Part shown: positions 36,434-46,176 of the stretch, piece after piece
Layout: each line of letters begins with the position of its first letter
Position numbering within the stretch: position 1 is the stretch's first letter
Assembly: GCA_020634855.1 (NCBI GenBank)
Contig: JACKAU010000003.1
Location: 970,774-1,034,773 of the forward strand
Origin: Anaerolineales bacterium
GTDB lineage: Bacteria; Chloroflexota; Anaerolineae; 4572-78; J111
DNA: 64,000 bases
Reading direction: 5' to 3'
Notes under the pieces: model-generated
Database searches by the model: none
Told to the model about the DNA's origin: nothing
Seen by the model: only the letters and a program-made list of their open reading frames with translations
Program-made: the position numbers and the translations under genes

Positions 36434-36585
36434 AATTATTGCTCCCTAAGAATTTGATTTCCAATGCTAAAACGGTGCTTATACTAGTCATAATAAACTA
36501 TACCAGCAATGCTGATATTTTTGAAAATGGCTTGTTAATGTATCCTTTCCAGTAATTTGCAAATATAACTCTGAAAGATAATATA

Positions 36586-37629
36586 ATGGTTTCATTCAAA
36601 AATGATAATTGCCCGGTGTTTTTTTTGAAATTAAGAATTCTTGCTATCCTGGATCGCCCCGGCCTTTCTTTTATAGAAGCCGATATCAAAATTCTAGAAA
36701 AATATTTTGAGCTTGACATCTTCTATCGAACTGATTACCCCAGGTTTCGCTATCTTATCTTGGACGTCATCAAACAATTAATTTATAGGCGACCTGATAT
36801 TATTTATTTTTGGTTTATTATACCTTGGGACACTGCTCCGATTGTTTTTTTGAGCAAATTAATTGGCATAAAATCTGTATTGGTCACGGGTGGTTATGAT
36901 ATAGCCAATATTCCCGAAATAGATTTTGGGTTGATGCGTGAACCAAGGGCTAGATCCTGGACACGTTTTGCCTTAAAATGGGCCGATTTGGTTCTCCCCT
37001 TTTCCGAATTTTCAAAAAGCGAAATATTACGATTAATCCCACTTAACCATATACAAGTTCTCTATCCTGGGGTAAATACTCAGACTTTCCAGCCTTCCCA
37101 TAGCGTTAAACAGAATTTAGCTGTAACTGTGGGTACAATTAGTCATAGAATCAAAAATAAGGGGTTGGATGTCTTTGCAAAATGTTCAAAACTGATGCCG
37201 GAAGTTGATTTTGTCATTATCGGCCAAATTGAAGATGCTGAAGTAGGGTGCTATCTTAAGAGTTTAGGCGGAGACAATTTATATCTTACTAACGAACGAG
37301 TCCCGTTAGCCGAACTGGTTAGTTGGTATCAGAAAGCTAAAATTTATGTTCAAATATCTTGGTATGAGGGTTTTGGGTTAGCTATTGCTGAAGCTATGGC
37401 CTGTGGATGTATACCCGTCGTTACTAACGCTGGTTCAATACCAGAAGTGGTAGGTGACTTTGGACATTTTGCTACAATTAACGATCCTAAGTCTACTGCT
37501 GAAGCTATTCATTCTGCGCTGATGTCTACAAAACAGCAAGAGGTTCGACGGTGGATTGTTGAGAATTATCCGCTTGAACGCCGAGAAACTGAGCTGATAA
37601 ACGCATTAGAAAAATTACACTCGCGATAG
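36586..37629 (+). CDS. GT4 family glycosyltransferase
   Basis: 347 aa, GT-B fold. The N-terminal half (DRPGLSFIEADIKILEKYF) is atypically short. The C-terminal donor domain has VGTISHRIKNKGLDVF and SWYEGFGLAIAEAMACGCIPV. A TTG start about 13 codons later is possible, since no clear ribosome site precedes this ATG. The base composition is visibly AT-richer than genes after 39 kb. Confidence 0.85.
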   Translation: MVSFKNDNCPVFFLKLRILAILDRPGLSFIEADIKILEKYFELDIFYRTDYPRFRYLILDVIKQLIYRRPDIIYFWFIIPWDTAPIVFLSKLIGIKSVLVTGGYDIANIPEIDFGLMREPRARSWTRFALKWADLVLPFSEFSKSEILRLIPLNHIQVLYPGVNTQTFQPSHSVKQNLAVTVGTISHRIKNKGLDVFAKCSKLMPEVDFVIIGQIEDAEVGCYLKSLGGDNLYLTNERVPLAELVSWYQKAKIYVQISWYEGFGLAIAEAMACGCIPVVTNAGSIPEVVGDFGHFATINDPKSTAEAIHSALMSTKQQEVRRWIVENYPLERRETELINALEKLHSR

Positions 37630-37675
37630 TTAGTTAGATACAACTACAACGTAAAGATCTCAGAATTGGAATGTT

Positions 37676-38962
37676 ATGAGAACAGCTCTACTTTTTGCAC
37701 CGTATTATTTTCCCTCGAATAATGTGGGTGCTGTACGCCCTGGTAAGTTTGTCAAGTATCTTCCTTCATTTGGTTGGCAATTGTTGGTTGTAACGCCTGA
37801 GCAACATGAACACGAGGCCTATCTTGAAGGAGATTCATCAAATATATTTTATGTGCAATTTCCTGACCTGGAAAAAATATTTAAATTGGGACGACAACTA
37901 ATCCCTAAACCAAAGGCGCATTTTAAGGTCAGATCAGAAGCTTTGCCCATAATAGAAATAGATAGCCGCCGACAAGCGTTCCTCGATTGGGTGTTGTTAC
38001 CTGATGAGAAAATAACCTGGATATCATCCGCCGTAAAGAAAGGGTTAACTCTGGCGAAGTCTCATTCTATAGATATTGTAATTACAACAGCCCCTTATTT
38101 TAGCACACATTTAATTGGATTGTCATTGGCGCGTCGCCTCAATCGTCCGTGGCTAGCAGATTTTAGAGACCCTTGGGTAACAAGCCCCTACATTTACTAT
38201 CCAACAAAGCTGCACCGAAAAATTCACGCCATTTTAGAACGAAAAGTGGTCGAGTCGGCTAATGTTGTACTTAGTACCACCGAGCTTATGAATCAAGATT
38301 TGATTACAAGATATCCCAAACTGCCTGTCGATAAATTTAAGGTCGTTTACAACGGTTATGACGACGATGATTTCGTGGATTTGAAACCACAGACGGAACG
38401 TAAAGATAGCAAAATTCAAATCATTCAAAATGGCACCTTTTATGGTGAGCGCAGTCCAATTCCTTTTTTAAAAGCGCTAAAACATTTCGATGATCGCGAC
38501 CTAAACCGCTTGAGGGTCATCTTTGTTGGCAAAAATGTTCTTCCCTGGCAGCCTGTTGTAGACGAACTGGGTCTAAATTCGGTAGTAAAATTGAAAGATA
38601 TGGTACCGTATCAGCAATGTTTACAATTACTACAAGAGTCAGATATTCTTCTTTTAATTCCTGGAGGGCAATTGATTTTGCCTAAAAAACTGTTCGAGTA
38701 TCTTAAGCTCGAAAAGTGGATTCTAGCCGTATCAGCGAATCCGATGGTTAACGGATTTCTGGAGCAAATAAATGTCAGTAAGATCGCTGATCCAGCCTCA
38801 CCGCAAGACATCTATTGCCAGTTATCCAATTTGATGGCGCTGATCGATCAGGGTGTTCAACCGGAACCGAATTTAAGCCTAATTCAGCAGTTTGAGTTCA
38901 AGAACTTAACCGGCCAACTGGCCCAAATTTTAGATAAAATGGCGTACCCTGTTGAATCTTAA
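37676..38962 (+). CDS. GT4 family glycosyltransferase (WbuB-like N-terminal fold)
   Basis: 428 aa. FAPYYFPSNNVGAVRPGKFVKYL is the start seen in WbuB/WcaI-like enzymes. HLIGLSLARRLNRPWLADFRDPW and VYNGYDDDDF mark the inter-domain region. The donor loop is less canonical (LLIPGGQLILPKKLFEYLKL), typical of this subgroup. It is followed by a remnant that may derive from a nucleotide-sugar epimerase gene. Confidence 0.85.
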   Translation: MRTALLFAPYYFPSNNVGAVRPGKFVKYLPSFGWQLLVVTPEQHEHEAYLEGDSSNIFYVQFPDLEKIFKLGRQLIPKPKAHFKVRSEALPIIEIDSRRQAFLDWVLLPDEKITWISSAVKKGLTLAKSHSIDIVITTAPYFSTHLIGLSLARRLNRPWLADFRDPWVTSPYIYYPTKLHRKIHAILERKVVESANVVLSTTELMNQDLITRYPKLPVDKFKVVYNGYDDDDFVDLKPQTERKDSKIQIIQNGTFYGERSPIPFLKALKHFDDRDLNRLRVIFVGKNVLPWQPVVDELGLNSVVKLKDMVPYQQCLQLLQESDILLLIPGGQLILPKKLFEYLKLEKWILAVSANPMVNGFLEQINVSKIADPASPQDIYCQLSNLMALIDQGVQPEPNLSLIQQFEFKNLTGQLAQILDKMAYPVES

Positions 38963-39116
38963 CACTAATCAACCGGTTGCTCATAATTACACGGAGATGG
39001 CAGCGACGGCGCGTCATCATTTAGCCACCGATGGGCTGTTATCAAGAAAGCCGCTACCGCTGTGGGATGGCCACACGGCGGAGCGTGGTGGTCAAGTTTT
39101 TGGAACCCTTAAGTGA
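38958..39116 (+). pseudogene. possible 3' remnant of a UDP-GlcNAc 2-epimerase (wecB-like) gene
   Basis: In the frame ending at the TGA 39114-39116, the stretch translates to a peptide ending LPLWDGHTAERGGQVFGTLK. PLWDGxxAERI near the C-terminus is a hallmark I recall from WecB-type epimerases. There is no matching upstream part: the preceding frame belongs to a different glycosyltransferase. A deletion that removed most of an epimerase gene would explain it. The match is short, so this is tentative. Confidence 0.35.
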
Positions 39117-40318
39117 ACATTCTCATTCTATCGCATCTTTATCCCACGCCACACGATCCCAGTTTTGGCATATTTATTCATCAACAAATCCAATACTTGC
39201 GTCAGCTTGGCCACCAAGTGACTGTACTGGCCCCGATTCCCTGGTCGCCCCGAATTTTTAACTTTCGGCCAAAATGGCGCAATTATTATCAAACTCCGGC
39301 TCGCCACCATTGGGGCGATTTCGACAGTTATTATCCTCGTTACCTGCGCCTACCAGGAGCCTGGTTTAGAGCCTTTGCCGGCTTGTCTTATTATCACCGT
39401 GTTTTGGCCCAGATCCTGGCTTTGCACCACACTCAACCCTATGACCTTATTCACAGCCATATGCTGCTACCCGATGGTCTGGCTGCTATCTTCTTGGGAC
39501 GCGAACTTGGCTTGCCTACGGTTTGCACCATGCATGGCAGCGATGCCCTTCACTTTCCGTATGAGAATTCACTCAATCGACACGCTTCTAATTTTGTTTT
39601 GCGTTACACCGATCAAATGATCGCTGTCAGTCAAGCCATGCAGCTTGAAGTAGAGCAGCAATTGGCGGCAACACGTCGCCCCATCCGGGTGGTCCGTTAT
39701 GGCGTTAACAGCGACTTATTTCAGAACAAACCGGCATCCTCCGTCAACCAACCCACCTGTTTGAATGAGTTGACCCCCTACATTTTATTTGTAGGCCGAG
39801 ACATTAAACGCAAAGGTTTATTGGATTTGTTGATTGCTTTTGAACGGGTAATGAACCAAATTGACCACAACTTGGTCATCATTGGACCCACCTGGGCGGA
39901 GGTCGAACAACTTGCCCCGGCATTGATCGGTAATCTTCAAGACCGACTCAAGATCGCCGGCCGCTTGCCGCACGAAGAAGTGGCCAGCTATATGCAAGCC
40001 TGCGAATTTTTTGTCTTACCCAGCTATTTAGAGGGCTTGCCCAATGTAATCTTGGAAGCGATGGCTTGCGGCAAAGCCGTCGTCAGTACCGCTGTAGCCG
40101 GTATTCCCGAGCAGGTTGTTGACAACGTAACGGGTTATCTGGTCCAGCCTGGGGATATACCGGCCCTGACTGAAGCTATTTGCGATTTAGCTCAAAACCC
40201 GGACCGCTGCCGCGAGATGGGCCAACACGGACAAACCAGAGTTCTGACGGAGTTCACTTGGCAGTCGAATGTCCAGACGCTCTTATCAATTTACAAGATG
40301 TTGTTGTCCCGCTCATGA
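39113..40318 (+). CDS. GT4 family glycosyltransferase
   Basis: 401 aa, GTG start. ILILSHLYPTPHDPSFGIFI and VTVLAPIPW form the N-terminal acceptor domain. FVGRDIKRKGLLDLLIAF and PSYLEGLPNVILEAMACGKAVV form the donor domain with its two conserved glutamates. A classical GT4 (capM/wcaL-like). Its stop overlaps the next ATG by 4 bp. From here on the sequence is GC-richer. Confidence 0.9.
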   Translation: MNILILSHLYPTPHDPSFGIFIHQQIQYLRQLGHQVTVLAPIPWSPRIFNFRPKWRNYYQTPARHHWGDFDSYYPRYLRLPGAWFRAFAGLSYYHRVLAQILALHHTQPYDLIHSHMLLPDGLAAIFLGRELGLPTVCTMHGSDALHFPYENSLNRHASNFVLRYTDQMIAVSQAMQLEVEQQLAATRRPIRVVRYGVNSDLFQNKPASSVNQPTCLNELTPYILFVGRDIKRKGLLDLLIAFERVMNQIDHNLVIIGPTWAEVEQLAPALIGNLQDRLKIAGRLPHEEVASYMQACEFFVLPSYLEGLPNVILEAMACGKAVVSTAVAGIPEQVVDNVTGYLVQPGDIPALTEAICDLAQNPDRCREMGQHGQTRVLTEFTWQSNVQTLLSIYKMLLSRS

Positions 40319-41448
40319 ATTGTCCTGTTGACGTCCTGATTTTAACCTCGGTTCACCACCCGTTCGATACCCGAATTTATCATCGTGAGGCCAAAACGTT
40401 AGTTGAAGCCGGTTACAAAGTGACGATTATTGCGGCCCAGGCGCAGACCCACCAAACGGTGCAGGGCATCAATTTTATCGGCATCAAGCGCCCACGCTGG
40501 CGATTAGGTCGAGTGCTAAACTGGCTGACATTTATCAAGCTCGCTCTCAAAGCTAAAGCGGATATTTATCATTTCCACGATCCGGATTTATTAATAGCCG
40601 GTTTGTTTCTGAAACTATCTACCGGAAAACCGGTCATCTACGACAATCATGACCCCTATATTGAGGCTATCTTTCAGCGTGAATGGTTACCGCTTTGGAG
40701 CAGATCGATAGTATCCACACTGTTTGGCGTGATTGAAAAAACGATTGCCGCTAACTTAGTGGTCATTGTGGCCAATGAACGACAATGCCAGCGCTTCCCA
40801 AAGGCAACACTGATCCGCAACTACCCGGATCTAACCGCGTTCGAGTCACAATTGGAACCGCCAACCCGAAAGCAGGAGGTGATTTATGCCGGCTCTCTGT
40901 CCGAGGCTCGCGGCATGTTCGATTTGGTTAAAATTGCCGAGGCGTTAAAGCCAACACCTACGGTAATTTCGGTTTTGGGACCAATTCCAAATCAACAATT
41001 GGAAGATCAAGTCAAGCACATGGTGGCCCAAAAACAACTGGAACCCATGATTAAGTTTGAGGGTCGCGTACCATACGATCAGATTGTCAGTCGCCTGCGC
41101 CACGCTTCAGTCGGCATTATCCCTTTTCAGGATGTACCTGACCATGCTATTATTATCCCCACGAAACTGTTTGAATATGCGGCCTGTGGTCTGCCCGTTG
41201 TCGCCAGTGATTTGCCGCCGATTCGGCAGTATATGACCGAGATGAACTGTGGCTTGTTGGTTGAGCCAGGCAACCCCCAAGCCTTTGCCGAAGCGGTGAT
41301 CTATTTGCTGCATCATCCACAAGAAGCCCGTCGATTGGGCCAGAATGGACAATTGGCTGTCTTTAATCGCTACAACTGGGCCACCGAAGCCGAGCGACTG
41401 CTGGAACTTTATCGGTCGTTACTAAGCCAGACGCAGAACCATGATTGA
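40315..41448 (+). CDS. GT4 family glycosyltransferase
   Basis: 377 aa from the ATG at 40315 (ATGA overlap). LTSVHHPFDTRIYHREAKTLVEAG and YDNHDPYIEAIFQREWLP precede the donor domain (VIYAGSLSEARGMFDLVKIA; PTKLFEYAACGLPVVASD). The pattern is close to GumH/EpsF-like enzymes working on polyprenyl-linked intermediates. It overlaps the next gene by 8 bp. Confidence 0.9.
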   Translation: MNCPVDVLILTSVHHPFDTRIYHREAKTLVEAGYKVTIIAAQAQTHQTVQGINFIGIKRPRWRLGRVLNWLTFIKLALKAKADIYHFHDPDLLIAGLFLKLSTGKPVIYDNHDPYIEAIFQREWLPLWSRSIVSTLFGVIEKTIAANLVVIVANERQCQRFPKATLIRNYPDLTAFESQLEPPTRKQEVIYAGSLSEARGMFDLVKIAEALKPTPTVISVLGPIPNQQLEDQVKHMVAQKQLEPMIKFEGRVPYDQIVSRLRHASVGIIPFQDVPDHAIIIPTKLFEYAACGLPVVASDLPPIRQYMTEMNCGLLVEPGNPQAFAEAVIYLLHHPQEARRLGQNGQLAVFNRYNWATEAERLLELYRSLLSQTQNHD

Positions 41449-42454
41449 CCCGAGCCGTAACGATTTTCCCCAAGTGACCGTTATTATGCCAATTCTCAAT
41501 GAAGCTAACTTCATTAGGCAGAGTCTTGGCGCAGTGCTTACCCAGGATTACCCGGCTGAGTCTTTAGAGATAATTGTCGTCGATGGGGGATCGACAGATA
41601 ACACCCTCCCTCTTGTTCAAGGGTTAACGTTAAATCACCCTAATCTCCGACTGCTTCATAATCCAAAACGCATCCAGGCGGCAGCCTTGAATATAGGTAT
41701 TATGGCAGCTAGAGGAGAGATAGTGATCCGAGTTGATGGGCATACGCTGATTGCGCCAAATTACGTACGCTGCTGCGTTGAATATTTGAGGCAAGGCAAA
41801 GCAGATAACGTGGGTGGTTTGATGCGTCCGGTAGGGACAACCTACTGTGGAAAAGCCATTGCCTTGGCTACAAGTTCTCCCTTTGGTATCGGCGGATCAA
41901 AATTTCACTACTCCGAGCGTGAGCAGTATGTTGATACGGTCTACATGGGCGCGTTTCGCCGCACGATTTTTGATCGGATCGGTTTATTTGATGAGCAGCT
42001 CAAAATAAACGAAGATTATGAGTTTAACTATCGCCTGCGCCAAGCCGGTGGGAAAATTTTACTCAGCCCGACCCTCAACTCCTCTTATGTGCCGCGCCAA
42101 TCTTTGGGAGCGCTTTGGCGTCAATATTTTCAATATGGCCACTGGAAGGTGCGGATGCTGCAAAAACATCCGGCGTCGTTGCGCTGGCGGCAAACCGCGC
42201 CGCCTCTGTTCGTGTCCTCGCTGGTTGGAAATCTGCTTTTGGGGATTTTTTGGAGACCGGCGCTCTGGTTATTGGGCATTATCCTAAGTCTATATTTGTT
42301 GATCAACCTGGCTGCCAGTATAGCGGCAGCGCATCAAGCGGGTTGGCGTTATTTTCTCATTGTGCCTGTTATTTTTATGATAATTCACTGTGCTTGGGGA
42401 CTTGGTTTTTGGTATGGCGTGATGGCCGTGCGTCTGCCAAATTCGCGGAATTAA
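41441..42454 (+). CDS. GT2 family glycosyltransferase (ExoA-like)
   Basis: 337 aa. VTVIMPILNEANFIRQSL, VVDGGSTDNT, the IRVDGHT metal site and INEDYEFNYRLRQAGGKI are typical of ExoA-type succinoglycan glycosyltransferases. Two or three C-terminal hydrophobic segments (about 255-330) suggest an integral membrane enzyme. The stop and next start share one base (TAATG). Confidence 0.9.
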   Translation: MIDPSRNDFPQVTVIMPILNEANFIRQSLGAVLTQDYPAESLEIIVVDGGSTDNTLPLVQGLTLNHPNLRLLHNPKRIQAAALNIGIMAARGEIVIRVDGHTLIAPNYVRCCVEYLRQGKADNVGGLMRPVGTTYCGKAIALATSSPFGIGGSKFHYSEREQYVDTVYMGAFRRTIFDRIGLFDEQLKINEDYEFNYRLRQAGGKILLSPTLNSSYVPRQSLGALWRQYFQYGHWKVRMLQKHPASLRWRQTAPPLFVSSLVGNLLLGIFWRPALWLLGIILSLYLLINLAASIAAAHQAGWRYFLIVPVIFMIIHCAWGLGFWYGVMAVRLPNSRN

Positions 42455-43878
42455 TGATCCAGAGATACGAAGATTGGTTTAGCGCCATATTGATTTTGGC
42501 CTGTCTGGTTTATTTTGTGGTGGTTGCATTTGTCGGCTCTTATTCTAGATATCTGGCGGACGATTACTGCACGGCCGGCATTTTTCTGTCTAACGGCTTA
42601 ATCGGCGCTCAGAAATATTGGTATACGCATTGGTCTGGACGCTACTCATTTTACTTCGCGGTAGATGTGGCTGAATTTGGCGGTGTTGAGCTTGTTCCTT
42701 TCTTGCCATTGGGTACGCTCCTTGTTTGGTGGCTTACAGTTGGTTGGTTCATCTATCAAGCCGGCCGTTTACGAAAATGGTCGTCACCCATAATTAGAGC
42801 CGTCGCTTGGTCTGGACTGATTATTTATGCGGCGCTTGATGGAACACCTGATATTGTCCAATCACTCTATTGGCGTACCGGCATGCTAACCTACATTGCG
42901 CCCCTTATTGTCTTGACCGGTTATTTCGGTCTGCTTCTTTATCAATCCAGGCGTTTTCAATCAGCCACAACTTGGCCCTGGATGTCGTTGAGTTTTTTGC
43001 TCACTTTTGTGGCCGCCGGGTTTTCAGAAACGTTTGCCGTGGTTCAAATTTTGCTCCTATGTTATGTCTTCATTGGTTGCTTCGCTATGGGGGCGACGAC
43101 GCTAAAGAAAAACCTATTACCAACTATTGTTGTCGGTTTGCTGGGATCGGTAGTCGGTATGATAGTTATGTTTATTGCGCCGGGAAACCAGTTTCGGCAA
43201 GCTTACTTTTCAGAGCCAAGCCTGATTTTAGCCGTTCCGTTGGCTGTAAGATTTACAATTGTTTATCTTCAACAGATTGTACTTTCCCTCCCGCTTATGA
43301 TTACCTTGGTGATCTCGATATTTTGGGGATTAAGGGTGCAACCAACATCAAATCTACCGCCTCGCTCCCAGAACATCATTCGCCTGTCTTTAGCCTTGTT
43401 ACCTTTAATGGCCTTTTTTTTGACTCTGGCCAGTTTTCTCCCTGCTGCTTGGGGAATGTCGGTTAGCTTGCCTACACGAGCCATCATCATTCCTCAGTTT
43501 ATATTGACCTGTTTCATCGCTGTTTGGGGGTACCTGATTGGGGTTTTTTTGACGCAAAGCGGCTTCATTAGAGCCCAGCTAAACAGTCGCTATTTTGTGG
43601 GAGTCAGTGCGGTTACAATGGTGGTGTTGATCATCCTTGGCCCCATATCTGCAACTAGCAACACTCTCGCATTGGCCCCACCGGCGCGGAGCCTAGCCGA
43701 ATTCTGGGATACTCGACACGAATTAATTCAAGCGGCTAAGGCAACTGGGACGATGGATTTAGAAGTTCCAATATTACCCTACAGCGCCAGCCTGGAAGAT
43801 ATAGGGCCGGATCCAAACCATTGGGTGAACAACTGCGTTGCTCAATATTACGGTATCCAATCGATTGTCGCTAGGTAG
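42454..43878 (+). CDS. polytopic membrane protein, DUF6056/GT-C-like
   Basis: 474 aa from the ATG at 42454. About ten hydrophobic segments, with an early extracytoplasmic loop carrying LADDYCTAG and WYTHWSGRYSFYF. The DDYC and W-x-GRY pair is what I recall from DUF6056-type proteins, thought to be GT-C-like transferases. It could add a side-chain sugar or act as a polymerase; neither is shown. It is translationally coupled to the ExoA-like gene. Confidence 0.65.
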   Translation: MIQRYEDWFSAILILACLVYFVVVAFVGSYSRYLADDYCTAGIFLSNGLIGAQKYWYTHWSGRYSFYFAVDVAEFGGVELVPFLPLGTLLVWWLTVGWFIYQAGRLRKWSSPIIRAVAWSGLIIYAALDGTPDIVQSLYWRTGMLTYIAPLIVLTGYFGLLLYQSRRFQSATTWPWMSLSFLLTFVAAGFSETFAVVQILLLCYVFIGCFAMGATTLKKNLLPTIVVGLLGSVVGMIVMFIAPGNQFRQAYFSEPSLILAVPLAVRFTIVYLQQIVLSLPLMITLVISIFWGLRVQPTSNLPPRSQNIIRLSLALLPLMAFFLTLASFLPAAWGMSVSLPTRAIIIPQFILTCFIAVWGYLIGVFLTQSGFIRAQLNSRYFVGVSAVTMVVLIILGPISATSNTLALAPPARSLAEFWDTRHELIQAAKATGTMDLEVPILPYSASLEDIGPDPNHWVNNCVAQYYGIQSIVAR

Positions 43879-43957
43879 GTTTGTAGCCAAAGAAATTTAG
43901 CACTATACTACCCGTCAATAGCGTAGCCTTTGATGCTTTACGAATATTGAGTTCGTA

Positions 43958-45406
43958 ATGATTGATGAAGAATCCCTCAAAAATGTAAATCTACCCCATT
44001 CCCAGCCCCGCATCTTTGCCATGCAACCGGCTGAACACAAAAGTATTTTGTTGACAGTCGATGGCGTCTTGGTTTTGTTGGCTTTGCTCATCGGCCTCTG
44101 GTTTGGAGCACAGCGCTCAAACTGGCTCTTTTCGCTGGATTTGGTTCTCTCTTACAGCATTTGGTTTGTCGGCATCACCGCGATTTATATTGTGTTGGCC
44201 ACCGTCAACAACGCTTATCACCCCAAAGTAGCTTCTGATCCGGTGGCCAGTTTTGTGGCCATTTCCAAAACGGTCTTACAAATTTTTGCAATCTACCTTC
44301 TTATCTATGCTTTATTGCCGCCGTGGTCACTACCGCGTCACTTTATTGGTTTCTTCGCGCTTATCTCACCTTTTTTGCTGGTTGGTTGGCGATTGCTCTA
44401 CAGTTGGGCTTTTAAGATGACGGTTTTTCAACAAAAAGCCATCATTGTAGGGGCTGGGTGGGCCGGTAAGACCATTGCCAAAATCCTCAATGACCATGCT
44501 CCCTCGCAGTTCCAATTGGTCGGCTTTGTTGATGACGATCCCACAAAACAACATACAAAGGTTGAGGGCGCCCTGGTGCTGGGTTCGGTCGATGCGCTGC
44601 CGGGGCTAGTGCAAGCCCACGGCGTGACGGATGTCGTATTAGCTATCACCCGCGATGTGCCGGGGCATGCGTTGTCTAGCCTGATAAACTGCTACGAGCG
44701 CAATGTGCGTATCTCGACCATGGCTGAACTGTACGAATGGCTGACTGACCGCGTGCCTGTCGAGCACATCGGCGACAACTGGTTTGTGGTTCTGCCGCTA
44801 AGCAACCGTAATCAAACATTGGCTTATCGAGTTACCAAACGGATGATGGATATCGTTATCTCAGCGGTGGGGTTGCTTCTCTTTGCACCATTATTTCCGG
44901 TGCTGGCGTTGTTGATTAAAGTCGATTCCTCCGGTCCAATCTTTTATCGCCAAAAGCGTGTCGGTCGAGGTGGGTATGTCTTTGAACTGATCAAGCTACG
45001 CTCGATGGTCGTTGATGCCGAAAAAGACGGCGTTGCTAAATGGGCCGATTTTGACGATCCGCGCGTCACCAAAGTCGGTCGATTTCTACGCCAGACTCGC
45101 CTGGATGAAGTGCCTCAACTGTTCAACGTCCTGCGCGGTGAAATGAGCCTCATCGGCCCTCGCCCCGAACGCCCCGAATTTGTGCAGGACCTCGAGCAAG
45201 AAATTCCCTTTTACCGAACCCGCTTAAGCGTTAAACCCGGCCTCACCGGCTGGGCGCAGGTCAATTACGATTACGGCCGTTCGGCTGTTGATGCTCTGGA
45301 GAAGTTGCGCTACGATCTGTACTACATCAAGCATCAGTCGATTCATCTGGATGTGATCATCTTACTGAAGACAATTGGTACGGTGCTAATGCTGCGGGGG
45401 ACTTAA
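43958..45406 (+). CDS. initiating polyprenyl glycosyl-1-phosphate transferase (WbaP/WcaJ-like)
   Basis: 482 aa. Four to five membrane helices are followed by a Rossmann-like region (AIIVGAGWAGKTIAKIL). The C-terminal sugar-transferase domain begins KRMMDIVISAVGLLLFAPLFP, with FYRQKRVGRGGYVFELIKLRSM, LRQTRLDEVPQLFNVLRGEM and SLIGPRPERPEF, all hallmark segments of this family. It puts the first sugar phosphate on undecaprenyl phosphate and so starts glycan synthesis. Its 3' end overlaps the convergent minus-strand gene by 4 bp. Confidence 0.93.
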   Translation: MIDEESLKNVNLPHSQPRIFAMQPAEHKSILLTVDGVLVLLALLIGLWFGAQRSNWLFSLDLVLSYSIWFVGITAIYIVLATVNNAYHPKVASDPVASFVAISKTVLQIFAIYLLIYALLPPWSLPRHFIGFFALISPFLLVGWRLLYSWAFKMTVFQQKAIIVGAGWAGKTIAKILNDHAPSQFQLVGFVDDDPTKQHTKVEGALVLGSVDALPGLVQAHGVTDVVLAITRDVPGHALSSLINCYERNVRISTMAELYEWLTDRVPVEHIGDNWFVVLPLSNRNQTLAYRVTKRMMDIVISAVGLLLFAPLFPVLALLIKVDSSGPIFYRQKRVGRGGYVFELIKLRSMVVDAEKDGVAKWADFDDPRVTKVGRFLRQTRLDEVPQLFNVLRGEMSLIGPRPERPEFVQDLEQEIPFYRTRLSVKPGLTGWAQVNYDYGRSAVDALEKLRYDLYYIKHQSIHLDVIILLKTIGTVLMLRGT

Positions 45407-46170
45407 TTTTTTTGCACTTTCAAGATCACAACCCATAAGATCGCTATTAACCCGCCATACAACAAAAGCAGGAAGATGTAAAACATAGGCTGACCCAACG
45501 GGCCGGGTTTATAGGCCGCCAATTGCCTGAGCAGTGTTTGTAAGGTTGCCCCGGTTTTGCCATTGTAATAAAGTTTAAACCCAATGTCGAAAGGATGCTG
45601 TACAACGGGTTGAGTTTTTTGGACAATGGGCAACCAGATTTGATTCGTCAACGCGACTGCACTACTGTTGGGTAACGCTATCGTATTACTCTTATATGTC
45701 GCACTACCTCTCGGATAGGTATCAACCCCACTGGCATACACCCCTAACGATGAATCTACTTCACCCGATTTGCTTTCCACAACGATGCAATAGCGGCGTC
45801 CGGCCGAATCATCCAAAGGAGAAAAGGTGAGTGGGAAAGCTTGTTTGCTCACAATGCTCACCTGTTTTACGGTAAATGTCTCGATATCCTCGGCTGCGTC
45901 GCATTGCTGTTTCAAATGAAATACTACTTCATTTGAATTGTTATTGGCTTGGTTTTCAAAATATAATTCAATTCGGGAGAGGCCCGGATATTCAGCCTCA
46001 AACTCTTGGGTTATTTGAGCATCGCCAGCGAGAAAGTAAATATCGGTTGAATAGAGGGGCGAGTAATAGACCGTATCAAAATTGGAAATACGGCCCCAGA
46101 GTAATTGGTAAACAGAGCCACTAGCGATAATCAGGAGCAGAATAATAATAGACCAATGCTTTTTACGCAT
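45403..46170 (-). CDS. double-anchored beta-domain protein paired with a DUF2142 gene (copy 1)
   Basis: 255 aa. One N-terminal and one C-terminal membrane helix bracket an extracytoplasmic domain of alternating strands, probably a jelly roll (TQEFEAEYPGLSRIELYFEN). It has the same layout as the protein at 52539-53255: a strand pattern around RIELYF versus RIDVMF, a YCIVVES versus YLIALTA strand, and the DIGFKLYY versus DIAFRTCY end. It follows the DUF2142 gene by 6 bp in one operon. The domain may bind a carbohydrate; function unknown. Confidence 0.6.
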   Translation of the reverse strand: MRKKHWSIIILLLIIASGSVYQLLWGRISNFDTVYYSPLYSTDIYFLAGDAQITQEFEAEYPGLSRIELYFENQANNNSNEVVFHLKQQCDAAEDIETFTVKQVSIVSKQAFPLTFSPLDDSAGRRYCIVVESKSGEVDSSLGVYASGVDTYPRGSATYKSNTIALPNSSAVALTNQIWLPIVQKTQPVVQHPFDIGFKLYYNGKTGATLQTLLRQLAAYKPGPLGQPMFYIFLLLLYGGLIAILWVVILKVQKN

Positions 46171-46176
46171 ACCGAA

